This document shows positions 35,411 through 47,390 of a stretch of DNA of 64,000 nt, piece by piece. A model generated the notes under the pieces. It saw nothing but the letters and a program-made list of their open reading frames with translations. It did no database searches and was not told the DNA's origin. Every line of letters starts with the position of its first letter. The stretch's first letter is position 1. The position numbers and the translations under genes were made by a program. This DNA is from Mercenaria mercenaria (taxonomy: Eukaryota; Mollusca; Bivalvia; Venerida; Veneridae). The stretch covers positions 90,102,001 to 90,166,000 of the forward strand of contig NC_069362.1 of assembly GCF_021730395.1 (NCBI RefSeq), read 5' to 3'.

Positions 35411-36709
35411 GGTAACTTGACAGAGAAAACCAAGATGGCGTCACGAAATTAGGGTTGGTCACATTATTTACTCTTATAGACGATATGCTGCTACAGGGGT
35501 CTAAAGATGCATTTTAATCATTTAACACACACATAAACACTTGTGAAAATGCTTTTAACTTATAAAAATAAATAATCAAATGTTCTGAAACTCACCATGA
35601 AATCTAGTCAATTTTTGTGCGCATTTTGCAGAAAAGTTATGTATCCAAACTGAAAAAAATTTATATCTTCATATCTTAGAATGTGTCCTTCAGGTGCTCC
35701 ACCTATGAACAAAAGAACTTATCCACTGAGTTTTATGCTATTTGCTCTGGAATTTCATCAGTAAATTATAAATTTCTATATTTTACACCCAAAAAAGTTG
35801 AAACCTGCTTGCAGTATGAGGGTCGTTAAAAAAATTCAAAGTACATGTAAGTTTACTTTGTCTTTATTTCTTAGACTTTACATCCTCACATATTAAGAGT
35901 TTTGAGTGATGTGTTCATTTCTTAGTAATTCTACATTGTTTGTATTTAAATTTTATAAAACGTTTACAATTTTTTCAACCTTTGTCCTAGTTGAAATGTG
36001 TTTGCTACTGTTTGAATAACCCTCAATGTCAAAACTTTACTGACTTGCATGGAAATCTCATGGAAAGTGTGGATCTTAGGCCATACTAAATTAATGTATG
36101 TTTAATGTAATTGATAAAGTACATTTTCTTGATTTTCTGTTGCCTCCAAAAAGTACAGAGACAGTTTAGATAAGGATTTTTTTTCATTTGAACATGAAAG
36201 GGTAATAAAATATAATGTAATATACCCAAAATCAGCTATGTTTAGGTTAATTTTCCATTCATAGGACTGGGTGAGTTTTACAATAAACATATTTTTGGAA
36301 TTGCATAGCCCCTTGTTACTGAATTTATTTGCAACAAAATATTGAAATTTATAATTTACTGATGAAATTCCAGAGCAAATAGCATAGAACTCAGTGGATA
36401 AGTTCTTTTGTTCATAGGTGGAGCACCTGAAGGACACATTCAAAGATATGAGGATATAAATTTTTTTCTGTTTGGATACATAACTTTTCTGCAAAATAAG
36501 CACAAAAATTGACTAGTTTTCATGGTGAGTTTCAGAACATTTGATTTTATATTTTTATGAATTAAATGCATTTTTACAATTGTTTATGTGTGTGTTAAAT
36601 GATTAAAATGCATTTTTAGACCTCTATAGCAGCATATTGTCTATAGGGATAAATAATGTGACCAACCCTAATTTTGTGACGCCATCTTGGTTGTTCATGT
36701 CAAGTTACC
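35411..36709. mobile_element. Palindromic TTAA element, copy 3 (complete, 1.3 kb)
   Basis: It starts GGTAACTTGACAGAGAAAAC and ends GTCAAGTTACC, between TTAA at 35407-35410 and TTAA at 36710-36713. Arms of about 390 bp (35411-35800 and about 36320-36709) are inverted copies and the spacer is about 520 bp. It is nearly identical to copy 1 over the shared part. A 133-codon frame on the minus strand occurs in copies 1 and 3 but resembles no protein and reads through an arm. TTAA target duplication fits piggyBac- or Kolobok-like mobilisation; no transposase is present. Confidence 0.88.
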
Positions 36710-36713
36710 TTAA

Positions 36714-38475
36714 AGGTCATCATGACCCTTTATCGCTAATCTGATTATCAATGCTCTTAATGATAAATTTTATGTCAATGAAACCAACATAAACTGGCAT
36801 AACATGTACTTCAGTATGTTGTAGTAAAAGAGTATATTTTGTTTTAGTTGAGTTTCGTCTTATAAAATTATCAAAACAACCTTAATCCCATGAACCAGAG
36901 AAAATGGGGGGTGGGGGGGAGGTACCTAATTTCCAAATTTGCCACAGTTCGATGTGGTTTACACAAAACCTGTCAATTCAACCTTATCAAATAAACAACT
37001 TTGATACTAACAAAGTTTGCATTGAGGTAGTCCATCTTCTCCTTCAGTTCTGGAGAGTTGATATTTGGATACGGCATGCCCCCATCATAACACATCTGTA
37101 ATACAAAAGGACTTCGGACACTTTCTATATGAATTTGCCTACTCCAAGAGTGAAAAATAAACCACTGAGAAAAAAGTATTTAATTACATATACTATCAAA
37201 ATACATATTTGAGATTATTTCTTAAAGTCAAATTTTTCAATATTTGTTTCATAAAATGGTAATTTTTGCTCTAAATAGAATTACGTACCCTGTTATATAC
37301 ATATAAAAGCTATTTTGCTTTAAACGACATTGTTCCCCCCCCCCCCCCCCCCCCCCCCCCCGTGCATCAAAACCATATTTGGCCAGCATATGTAGCTATT
37401 AATTATACACATTATCTGTGACTATTGTGGTGATGCAAAGGGTGGAGCAGTACTTTTAAACAAAAAATATAACTACAGGGTGTTCCCAAATGTAAAGTAA
37501 CCAATACTTTTTATATTCATTTTTAATAATTTGATAGTCACATATTTTTACTTCTGTTTGTAACTCAAATACTATACAAATGTTTGAAAGGGCACATATA
37601 GGTATGTTATACATGTATAGTAGTGAGAGAAGCAAATACTGTGAATTCATTATTATTCGTTGGGTTAAATTTTCATTGGCTTATCCTGGTTGTTTGTTGC
37701 AGTAGATTGGCAAATGTGTGCTGTAAAATACTAGCAACACACCAGGTAATCTTCTGCATGCCCTCCTCGCAACACGCACGCCACTAGACGTGATGATGTA
37801 ATTTGTTTTCCATTTTGTTTTTATTATTTTTTGTATTTTTTATATATTTTTCATTTCTTTATTTCTTCATCTTCTTCAGTGCATTCGTATTTATTTCTTT
37901 TAGACACATACTAAATGTCACATGCATTCATTACTTCATGTTCTTCCTACTGTGAAAACTGAATTGAAGATTGTTCTTTGCGGCGGACTAGGCTTAAACA
38001 CAACAAAAAAAGAGACAATATGTGCACAGCAGTTAATCTGATCCTTACTATAGTCTATCCAACAGAAATAACGCTTGGCATTGATATGCCTGTCATGCAT
38101 AGGTCAAGAACATTAGCTTCTTGGCAGGTCATATCGGTGACGGTTTCACACACAGTGTGATGCCACGAAATTGATGTGTCAAGTCGCTTTCCATGCAGAT
38201 GGCATATACAAATACGGCTAGATACAAAAACAAACTAAACGGTCCAGCCGATTTTCAGGTGGAATTTTTATGCAGAGACCTGCTTCTACTTTAGCCCTAC
38301 AGATGACACATTTCGAATATGTTTTACCCACAACTTCAGCCCTGAATAGACAACATTATTTATAGATAGGTTGTTGTCAGACTTATCACGATTTAACTTT
38401 TACCGATCCAGCTTCCTTAGGCAAGCCTCAGAAAGAACTGTCATTTCGGATACATTTTTATTACATGTTTAAGCG
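36714..38475. other. Intergenic spacer with repeat remnant and poly-C
   Basis: The first part (AGGTCATCATGACCCTTTATCGC) resembles the start of a tandem-core element. A 27-base C run lies at 37335-37361. No gene seen. Confidence 0.5.
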
Positions 38476-38479
38476 AAAT

Positions 38480-38714
38480 GAGCCGTGCCATGAGAAAAAC
38501 AACATAGTGGCTTTGCGACCAGCATGGATCCAGACCAGCCTGAGCATCTGCGTAGTCTGGTGAGGATCCATGCTGTGCGCTTTCAAAGCCTATTGGAATT
38601 AGGCAAACCGTTAGTGAACAGCATGGATCCTGACTAGACTGCGCAGATGCGCAGGCTGATCTGGATCCATGCTGGTCGCAATTGCACTATGTTGGTTTTC
38701 TCATGACGCGGCTC
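38480..38714. mobile_element. 235-bp palindromic MITE with AAAT target duplication
   Basis: Terminal inverted repeats of about 60 bp: GAGCCGTGCCATGAGAAAA at the left and the complement of GAGCCGCGTCATGAGAAAA at the right, both leading into GCGACCAGCATGGATCCAGA. AAAT lies on each side (38476-38479 and 38715-38718). This layout is common in bivalve genomes. Confidence 0.88.
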
Positions 38715-38718
38715 AAAT

Positions 38719-39915
38719 ATTATCTGTGCCACTGGTACTTATCCCAAGCAAAAACGCACCCTACGGCCTTGACAAGATTACTGCCTTTTCTTAGTATTAA
38801 TGTTATACAGCACACAAATATCTGCCATCACTTATAACAGTAGCCTAATTACAGCAAATTGTAACCATTGTTACATTAAAGTACAAACTTACCTGAAACC
38901 ACCTGTCAATTAATAAACCCCGCACCTGGTTTCCCACTGTATAAAACACCGTCATTAACTTACATTCACACATGTAATGCATCAATAACTTTACATTACG
39001 AACAGTGTATAAATAAATTAAGTACAGGTTGTTTGCAAAAATATCGTTCTCTTTTTTATTTATTTATAGGGTTTTAATCTTAAAATGTTATTTTTTCCTT
39101 ATATAAACAGATTTTATCACTTTTTTCAACTGGAATTCATATATTTAAAACTTCCGTAAAGTGATGACCTTATATTTTTACGGAAATTAAACATTTTATT
39201 TTTTTCAAGAAAATATACCCTGGCCCACTTAAAATAAGAAAAACATCTTGATAGGAACAGATACAAATCAGTTTCTGCTGTTATAAATTAACTAATACAT
39301 TGGTTTATCATTGACTCGAAACGATTTGGGTATTGTTCAAATACTCAATGAGAAATTTGCATTTAAAATATAGGCTAGAAGCATACGATAGTGTCCAAAG
39401 TCCTTACTGGACATTGTTAATTTTGCATTAGGTCTTGGCCTGACCAATTTTGATGAACATCTATCTCTGCATTATTTCCATACAGTATTACTGTACTTCA
39501 TCTGGTCTGGCAGTACAATATACACTGAAGGGTAGCCTGGCTCCCTGGTTGAATGGATATTTTTTTTTTATAAACACTACAAACATTTTGTAAGTTTAAA
39601 GCTTATAGAGAAAATCAAGGGTAAGTTTTTATCTGATGGCTAAACCCCTGTTCTGCATGGGAGCAAATGGCAATAAAAATGTCAGTATAAAAACAACCCA
39701 CTGGAGTTACTTTCATTCTTAATGAAGAAAAACTTAGGCCTACATATAAGGAATATGACGGAACAAACATTATGTTCAAAGATACACCTGGGATGTTCCT
39801 CCATAAGTAGTCTGAAAGTTGTCACATTACTTGAAATGTGTCAGTATGACCTAACATTGAACAGAAACATACCTGCTAAGATCATCTGGGAAGTTGATAC
39901 CTTCACTCATCTTTC
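38719..39915. other. Intergenic, no gene seen
   Basis: AT-rich with no convincing coding frame or repeat. Confidence 0.45.
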
Positions 39916-39920
39916 AACCC

Positions 39921-41147
39921 ACAACACAGAACAGTATAGACCCTGTTATACATCCACTGCAGTTCTATAATTGAGAACAACACAGAACAGTATAGACCCT
40001 GTTATACTTTCACTGCAGTTCTATAATTGATAACAACACAGAACAGTATAGACCCTGTTATACTTTCACTGCAGTTCTATAATTGATAACAACACAGAAC
40101 AGTATAGACCCTGTTATACTTTCACTGCAGTTCTATAATTGGGAACAACACAGAACAGTATAGACCCTGTTACACTTCCACTGCAGTTCTATAATTGATA
40201 ACAACACAGAACAGTATAGACCCTGTTATACTTTCACTGCAGTTCTATAATTGAAAACAACACAGAATAGTATCTTTTATACTTTCACTGCAGTTTTATA
40301 ATTGGGAACAACACAGAACAGTAACTGTTATATTTTCACTGCAGTTCTATAATTGGGAACAACACAGAACAGTATAGACCCTGTTACACTTCCACTGCAG
40401 TTCTATAATTGATAACAACACAGAACAGTATAGACCATGTTATACTTCCACTGCAGTTCTATAATTGGGAACAACACAGAACATTATAGACCCTGTAATA
40501 CTTTCACTGCAGTTCTATAATTGGGAACAACACAGAACAGTATAGACCCTGTTATATTTCCACTGCTTCTCTATAATTGATAACAACACAGAACAGTATA
40601 GACCCTGTTATACTTCCACTGCAGTTCTATAATTGATAACAACACAGAACAGTATAGACCCTGTTATACTTCCACTGCAGTTCTATAATTGGGAACAACA
40701 CAGAACAGTATCTGTTATACTTTCACTGCAGTTCTATAATTGGGAACAACACAGAACATTATAGACCCTGTTATACTTTCACTGCAGTTCTATAATTGAT
40801 AACAACACAAAACAGTATAGACCCTGTTATACTTCCACTGAAGTTCTATAATTGGGAACAACACAGAACATTATAGACCCTTTTATACTTCCACTGCAGT
40901 TCTATAATTGATAACAACACAGAACAGTATAGACCCTGTTATACTTCCACTGCAGTTCTACAATTGGGAACAACACAGAACAGTATAAACCCTGTTATAC
41001 TTCCACTGCAGTTCTGTAATTGGGAACAACACAGAACAGTACAGTCCCTGTTATACTTTCACTGCAGTTCTATAACTGATAACAACACAGAACAGTACAG
41101 ACCCTGTTTCACTTCCACAGCAGTTTTATAACTGGTAACAACTCAGA
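39921..41147. repeat. 56-bp minisatellite, about 22 copies
   Basis: The unit reads AACAACACAGAACAGTATAG, then ACCCTGTTATACTTYCACTG, then CAGTTCTATAATTGRK. Most copies differ at only a few sites (GATA/GGGA, TTCC/TTTC). A few lack the TAGACCCTG segment. The array ends directly at the first bases of the tandem-core element E2. Confidence 0.97.
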
Positions 41148-41890
41148 ACAAGAGGGCCATGAAGGCCATGTATCGCTCACCTGACCTATTGACCTAAAGA
41201 TCATCAAGATTAACATTCTGACCAAGTTTCATTAAGATATGGTCATAAATGTGGTCTCTAAAGTGTTAACTAGCTTTTCCTTTGATTTGACCAGGTGACC
41301 TAGTTTTTGACCCCATATGATCCAGATTCGAACTTTCACTGAAGATCATCAAGATTAACAGTCTGACTAAGTTTCATGAAGATACAGTCATAAATGTGAC
41401 CTCTAGAGTGTTAACAAGCTTTTCCTCTGATTTGACCTGGTGACCTAGTTTTTTACCCCAGATGACCCAATATTAACCGCGTCCAAGATTTTATTAAGGG
41501 TAACATTCTGACCAAGTTTCATTATGATTGGGCCAAAATTGTGACCTCTAGAGTGTTAACAAGTTTTTTCTTTGATATGACCTAGTGACCTAGTTTTTGA
41601 CCCAGAAGACCAAATATTGAACTCGTCCAAGATTTTATTGAGGGTAACATTCTGACCAAGTTTCATTAAGATTGGGCCAAAATTGTGACCTCTAGAGTGT
41701 TAACAAGCTTTTCCTTTGATTTGACCTGGTGACCTAGTTTTTGACCACAGATCACCCAGTATCAAACTCATCCAAGAGTTTATTGAGGGTAACATTCTGA
41801 CCAAGTTTCATTAAGATTGGGCCAAAAATGTGACCTCTAGAATGTTAACAGTAAAATTGTTGTAACTTCGTGCTCAGGTGAGCTAAAAAT
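41148..41890. mobile_element. Tandem-core element E2
   Basis: It begins AACAAGAGGGCCATGAAGG and ends CTCAGGTGAGCTAAAAAT. The 10-bp GCTCACCTGA near the start (41175-41184) is perfectly complementary to TCAGGTGAGC near the end (41874-41883). Between them are about four and a half units of roughly 150 bp. No coding region. Short subterminal inverted repeats around a tandem core recall pearl/Helitron-like non-autonomous elements. Confidence 0.85.
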
Positions 41891-42070
41891 ATACCCCATT
41901 TGCTTTAAAGAGGGGCATAAACTGAAGACATATTAGGCTCAGAGTACTTTCCCTTTGGGAATGAAGTACATATTTATGTTTTAAGTACATGAACCACATG
42001 ACTGTAACATTTTATTCTGTTTTATTTTGTTATGTCTTAAACAGGTACATGTATACAAGTTCATCCATTA

Positions 42071-43421
42071 CAGGGCTTCGGAAATTTGCCGATTTGTCGG
42101 TTTTGGACCGATTTTTGACTTTTCAGACCGATTCATGAAGTGAAAAAACGAAAAAAATCGGTCCTGTAAAAATGGAGAAAAGTATAAATTTCGGTCTGAT
42201 ATCTCATTATATTATTATCTCAATACACCATCTACTGCCAAGCAGGATATTGTTGGTCGCACCCTCAGATAATCAATAAACGTGTCAAACGGTCTGATTG
42301 TCACTTTGATAATTGGTCCGTAATTAGCATGTGACGCAATCAGTGCTCGCGCGGCACATCCTTTAATGTTTGCAGACAGCCGACTGCAATGGACATTTTT
42401 GACTGGTTTCCAAATATGTCTGATCGGATCCAAATCATTTCGACGGGGATCCACTTCTTTTATTTAGAATCCGACGGATGGTTTATTTCAAAAGGCTATG
42501 TTTGATCACGGTAAAAAACAAATGGTCACTGCATTTAATCAAAGAGCTATAATTGTACATTTGATTTAATGTGACATCACACCGAAAACCGATCAAAATA
42601 TTTTTTATAATTACTTGATTTGAAAAAATTACAAGATTCATTTGTTGGGGCTCCAGTTGAAACAAGTGCAGAAAATCGTCTTTGCAACCCGACTGTGCAA
42701 AAAAGAAAAAGAAAAAAAAAATGGACTGGCAACACGAATGATAAAGAGAACTGGGGTGGCGAAGTTTATCAAATCGGTCTTTTAAAAAACGTTTCAAAAT
42801 GAAATTTTGTTTACATCAGAAGAGAACATATAACTTTATAAAATGTAGTTGCTTATTAAAGTACAACATAAGTGAAATGAAATATCCGTGGTCAACATGC
42901 GTGACCTTTTGGTACTATACATGCGGGAAATTCGATCTCTGCATTCATATAACGTACACATTCGGTCCCCGCAGAGTATTCTTAAAATACTGAGACTGTT
43001 TAGCAGAGAATATGTGTCGTGTAATTAACTTTGACGCATTGTATCTTATAGAATTCCGTCAAAGAATGAGGAAACATCACAATGTATCTGCCGTGTATAC
43101 GGTACCGGTCACATGCGTTGGCTTTTAGACTAGTTACGCACACGGTGTCAATGCCTCGGTAATTTTATCCTTACAAGTATTTTCTCGGAAAAACATCGAA
43201 ATTTAAACAAAGTTACGATCACACATAACACTGAATAACTGTCTTCATTGTATGGAAACACCCGGTGACCGGTAACTCAGTTTTAATGCATGACATGCTT
43301 ATTTCTTTACACTATCACGTTTTACAAAATATGTAATATTGGGAATGCGGTGGGTGGGGTAGCACCGATGTCAGGATTTTCATTTCGGACCGATTAAGTT
43401 ATCAAAATTTCCGGAGCCCTG
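42071..43421. mobile_element. Non-autonomous or decayed hAT transposon
   Basis: Terminal inverted repeats CAGGGCTTCGGAAATTT (left) and its counterpart in AAATTTCCGGAGCCCTG (right), with a perfect 8-bp target duplication ATCCATTA (42063-42070 and 43422-43429). CAGGG-type ends and 8-bp duplications define hAT. At 1351 bp it is too short for a normal transposase. A plus-strand frame at about 42614-42802 (LKKLQDSFVGAPVETSAEN, then a lysine-rich stretch) and a minus-strand one at 42215-42454 are unrecognised remnants or captured sequence. Confidence 0.92.
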
Positions 43422-44196
43422 ATCCATTAACAAACATAATCAAGTCGAAGTAACTGCCAGAATTTCATTTAACATATATTTATGACCCTAGATTTATTGA
43501 CTTTTGTCCAATATGAGTCATCATGAAAAAATGAGCTATGATGGCCCTAGTTTGCTCACCTGAGTTACATTGCTTGCATGAACAGTTCGTCACCTCAGTG
43601 CAAGAAGTGGATAACTGCATTGACTTAAAGAAGGACTTATTCACTTTTTGCGCTAAGGTGACGAGTTGGAGTAGATGGTCATGAAAGGAAAATGTCTGCG
43701 AAATTATTTTGAAATAGCGTCAAGAATATTTCATAAGTTTCTACTAAAGAAGTATGTGTGTGTGTGTGTAGGGGGTTGGGGGGGGGAGGGTTTGTGTGTG
43801 AGTGCCTGGGTGATGGCGGGGGATCGGTTAAGAGGTTGGGTGAATGATGACATAGGATACTAGGAGACATTAACAACAAGAAGATTTTTAAATTTCCTAT
43901 ACATAGTGATAGGGAAAGATGATCACAGCCATAGGCTACCATAATTTTTACAATCTTCGTAAAGGGTTACCCATGAAACATATGTTTAAATTATTTTAAA
44001 ACTGGGCTAGCAGTTTCTGACAAGGAAATTTTTTAAGTTTCTATTGTACACATATAGGGAAAAAGTGACCACGCCCCCTGTTGGCCATGTTTTTCGATCT
44101 TGCTAAAGGGTTACATAAGGACCATTTCTGTGAAATTATTTTAAAATCAGGTCAGAAGTTTCACATAAGAAAAGAAGATTTTTAAAGTTTCAACTA

Positions 44197-45570
44197 CGAT
44201 GGGGTGCTCAATAAATGCTCGGAAAATTGCTCTCATATCTTCATTTTTCTGTTCCCATTTTGCTTAAATTTGAAAATATGACGGATATGAGAATATTTAA
44301 TGAGAATATCTTAATAATAGATTTTAGAACATGCACAATATTTATTTGTTGTCTCCTAGGCAATGTCACTGCCTCAAAAGTGGCCCAACGTCAAAATGAC
44401 GCTGTCATATCACATATAATTAATCAATACAACTCCTGATTACCATTGGTTCAACGTTTATCACCATTAAATACACCTTCCTACAAATAAATAAATATTG
44501 TTCATATGATTATGATATTCCTGTCGTATTGAAGAAACTGGATGCTGAACTGTGATGCCTTATCAAAGAGCGTTTTAATTTATAAAACGTGACTGAACGT
44601 TATTTTTCATGTCAGTACCATGAGTCGTCAGCAATATTCTCTTGAACACTTTAAGGTAGGTTGCTACTTTCCACCCAAATATCGGCAACATCTCAGATCT
44701 TGATGATTTTTGGTATACATAAACTAAAATGTATTAGCCTTCATTTCTTAGCTTTATTTTGTAAATATATACCTTTGGCAGCATAGCATTTCTATCTTTC
44801 CTTGATTTTCGATTCAAATCACAAAACGTTACCTCATGTCTCTGTTCAACACTGATTTTCAGGCTATGACCAACACAATATGCATGTCAAACATTTTAAT
44901 GATGTCATATTTAAAATTTGACGTTACTGGCATAATGCCTATACTTCACATCAATATTCACCATATTTAAGAAAAGGTATCTTGAAAAGTAGGTATGTGG
45001 CAAGTAATGTTTAGCGAATGTAAAATAAAACAAAATTGGGCTGGATGACATCACGTGACATTGCCATAGGGACTAGCATTTACTTATTATTTATTCAAAT
45101 ACAATATAGTTTTGACATCAACTCAGTATTCCTAATCTACATTATATACATATTTCATTTATATGTCTGTACTTGAGCGTCAAACGTTCCTGTGGTTACT
45201 GTAGCGTGGCATAGAATGTCAAGTTGATAAGGTAATGCATTTTTTCCAATATTCAGCAAGTACGGCAACTACATGCCATGACAACATGTCAATTACTGTG
45301 ATTTAAATGCTAGCAGGAAGGTAGAAGTTGGCCAACAAATTTCAAAGACAATTTCATTTTATTTCAGCTATTCTCGTTATCCTCGCTTTTTATAGTCACA
45401 AAAAAGACCGTTATGCTATTTTGTATTTCTAACTTAGGAGCTCCAGTTGAAGCACGTGTGACTGACTGCAGTACCGTGCATAAACTGCAGACAAACTGAG
45501 TAATGTTTTAACTGTGAATAGGAATGAAAATGTTTTAAATGATTTGTAACGCTTGGCGAATTCTGCTTCG

Positions 45571-45608
<38 letters not shown>

Positions 45609-45778
45609 AACGTCGCTATGAATGCTTGGCTGCCACAAGCCAGTTATCCTTGTGGTAACTTTTCTGACACCTCTTGCTTGAAACTCTCAACAAGTGCAAG
45701 GGATTATTAACAATGTCTCATTTGATGCTACATGAAGAATTGAGAGTACTTTTTCAGGTATTTATTGAACACCCCTCG
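44197..45778. mobile_element. Tc1/mariner-like TIR element, 1.58 kb, decayed
   Basis: The ends are CGATGGGGTGCTCAATAAATG and the complement of CGAGGGGTGTTCAATAAATAC, flanked by TA (44195-44196 and 45779-45780), with an empty-site match in the host repeat. Length and TA duplication fit Tc1/mariner. No intact transposase remains; a short frame MSRQQYSLEHFKV opens near 44620 but soon ends. A piece of 28S rRNA sequence lies near the right end. Confidence 0.8.
45548..45684 (-). pseudogene. 28S rRNA-derived fragment (about 137 bp)
   Basis: The minus strand carries the highly conserved 28S stretch that includes GGGATAACTGGCTTGTGGC-like sequence (here with A for the third-last G of GGG) and TTTTTGATCCTTCGATGTCG, GGCTCTTCCTATCATTG. 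Compared with the animal 28S sequence as I remember it, there are about nine differences, all transitions. It is a fragment of the large-subunit gene and not a functional rRNA. It lies inside the Tc1/mariner-like element. Confidence 0.88.
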
Positions 45779-46135
45779 TATGAACATGTAGGGAAAAGTG
45801 ACCACACACTTTTCGACAAATAGGAATAATTTGAACACGGCAGAGGGTAACAGACAGACCATTTGTTTGAAACGGTTCCAAATTGGACACGTGGTTTAAG
45901 AGTAGATGTCGTCTGAAGATTTTTCTGCTTTTAGCTCTGGCAACCCGTGTATGCAACCAAGAGAAACTGTCTGAACAATTCTGGAAGAAGATCACCCAAG
46001 GAACATCAAGATTTCATCAGCTTCAGAGGAGATGCTGTTCGGAGGAAAATGTTGAAGGACAGAAAACGGACAGTGAGTGATCACAATAGCTCACATAGCA
46101 TTCTGTGCTCAAATGAGCTGATGACCCTTTATCAG

Positions 46136-47172
46136 TCACCTGTTAAACATGGCCTTGGAATAATCAAGATAAACATTCTAGTTTCATGAAGATACGGTCA
46201 TAAATGTGGCATCTACAGTGTTAACAAACTTTTCCTTTGATGAGTGGTGATTTAGTTTTTGACCCACATGACCCTGTTTCGAACTTGGCCTAGGAACTAT
46301 CAAGAGAAACATTCTTACCAAGTTTCGTGAAGAGTGCTAGACTGTTAATAAGCTTTTCATTTGATTTGACCTGGTGACCTAGTTTTTGACCCCACATGAC
46401 CCAGTTTCGAACCTGTCTTAAAATCACCAAGATAAACATTCTGTGCAAGTTTGTATCAAATCAAAGCATAAAAGAAACCGCTTTATGGCTGAAAGGACCA
46501 AAATTGAAAATTTTGTCACTTACAGGGGCAGTAACTCTAGAACCCATAATGAAATCTAGCCGGTTTACAAAAGGAACCAAGATCTTATTGTGACTGAAGT
46601 TGTGTGTAAGTGTGGTTAAAACTGAATGTAAAATGTTACTTCTATCGTGTCCACAAGGTAAAAATTAACAAATTTTGGCTCTTTCAGGGGTCAATCAGGG
46701 GCTGTAACTCCGGAAGTTGAACCTATGATTGAATCTGATGGATTCATCATGATATCCAAGATCTTTTGTTGTGTAAAATATTTTGAAGTTTGTATCAAAT
46801 CAAACCATAAAATGAAGTCTCCATATGGCTGCAAAAGCTTTGGAACCCATGACTGGATCTGGCCATTATTCGTAAAGAACCGAGATATTATGCCAATACA
46901 AGTTGTGTGCAAGTTTGATTAAAATTGATTGCTAAATGTGGTTTCTATTGTGTTCACAAGCCAAAATAGCAAATTTTGACCCTTCAAGAGGCCCTAACTC
47001 TGCAACCCATGATGGGATCTTAGCAGGTTTTAAAAGGAACCGAGATATTATGCCAGTACAAGTTGTGATCTCTATCGTGTTCATAAGAAATTGTGAACAG
47101 ACAGGTGACGGGTGGACGGATAAAGGGCAATCACAAAAGCTCACCTTGTCACTATGTGACAGGTGAGCTAAA
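46136..47172. mobile_element. Tandem-core element E3
   Basis: The TCACCTGT box at 46136-46143 pairs with ACAGGTGA at 47159-47166, just before the end GAGCTAAAAAT. The core starts with E2-like units (GTGTTAACAAACTTTTCC, GACCTAGTTTTTGACCC). It changes to units with GGGGCAGTAACTC(T/C)(A/G)GAA, AAGAACCGAGATATTATGCC and TTGTGTGCAAGTTTGATT. It then ends with GAACAGACAGGTGACGGGTGG. No coding capacity. Confidence 0.75.
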
Positions 47173-47390
47173 AATCCAATGTTTGAGGGTGAAGTGTTTT
47201 CTAGATATTCATCAAGTCCAATTCATTAATGTCATTAAAAAATTGATCTGTAAGTCCATGCCCAATACTTCGCACGAAAAGTCATTATCACATTTTGATG
47301 AACTTTAGAAGATTCTTTTTTCATCAGTTCTGACTAAACTAGCCTTCTGAGCCTTTTCTGCAACACAAAGTTTATGTCTCCCACCTTTTC

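Larger units (their letters stand above)
43500..46110. repeat. Tandem-core-like element E5, split by a Tc1/mariner-like insertion
   Basis: Near the start is GTTTGCTCACCTGAG (43554-43563 is the GCTCACCTGA box). Units share AATTATTTTAAAA, AAGTTTCTA and AGGGAAAAAGTGACCACGCC. The 44197-45778 element interrupts one unit; its flanks GTTTCAACTA and TATGAACATGTAGGGAAAAG join to match the uninterrupted unit near 44040. A GT/G-rich tract lies at 43755-43810. Confidence 0.65.

Noticed and set aside
39921-41147. CRISPR-like direct repeats
   Set aside because: Units are contiguous 56-bp minisatellite copies without unique spacers, in a eukaryotic genome.
46725-47308. Several 65-76 codon frames on both strands
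   Set aside because: All fall inside the tandem-core element E3 and read its repeat units.
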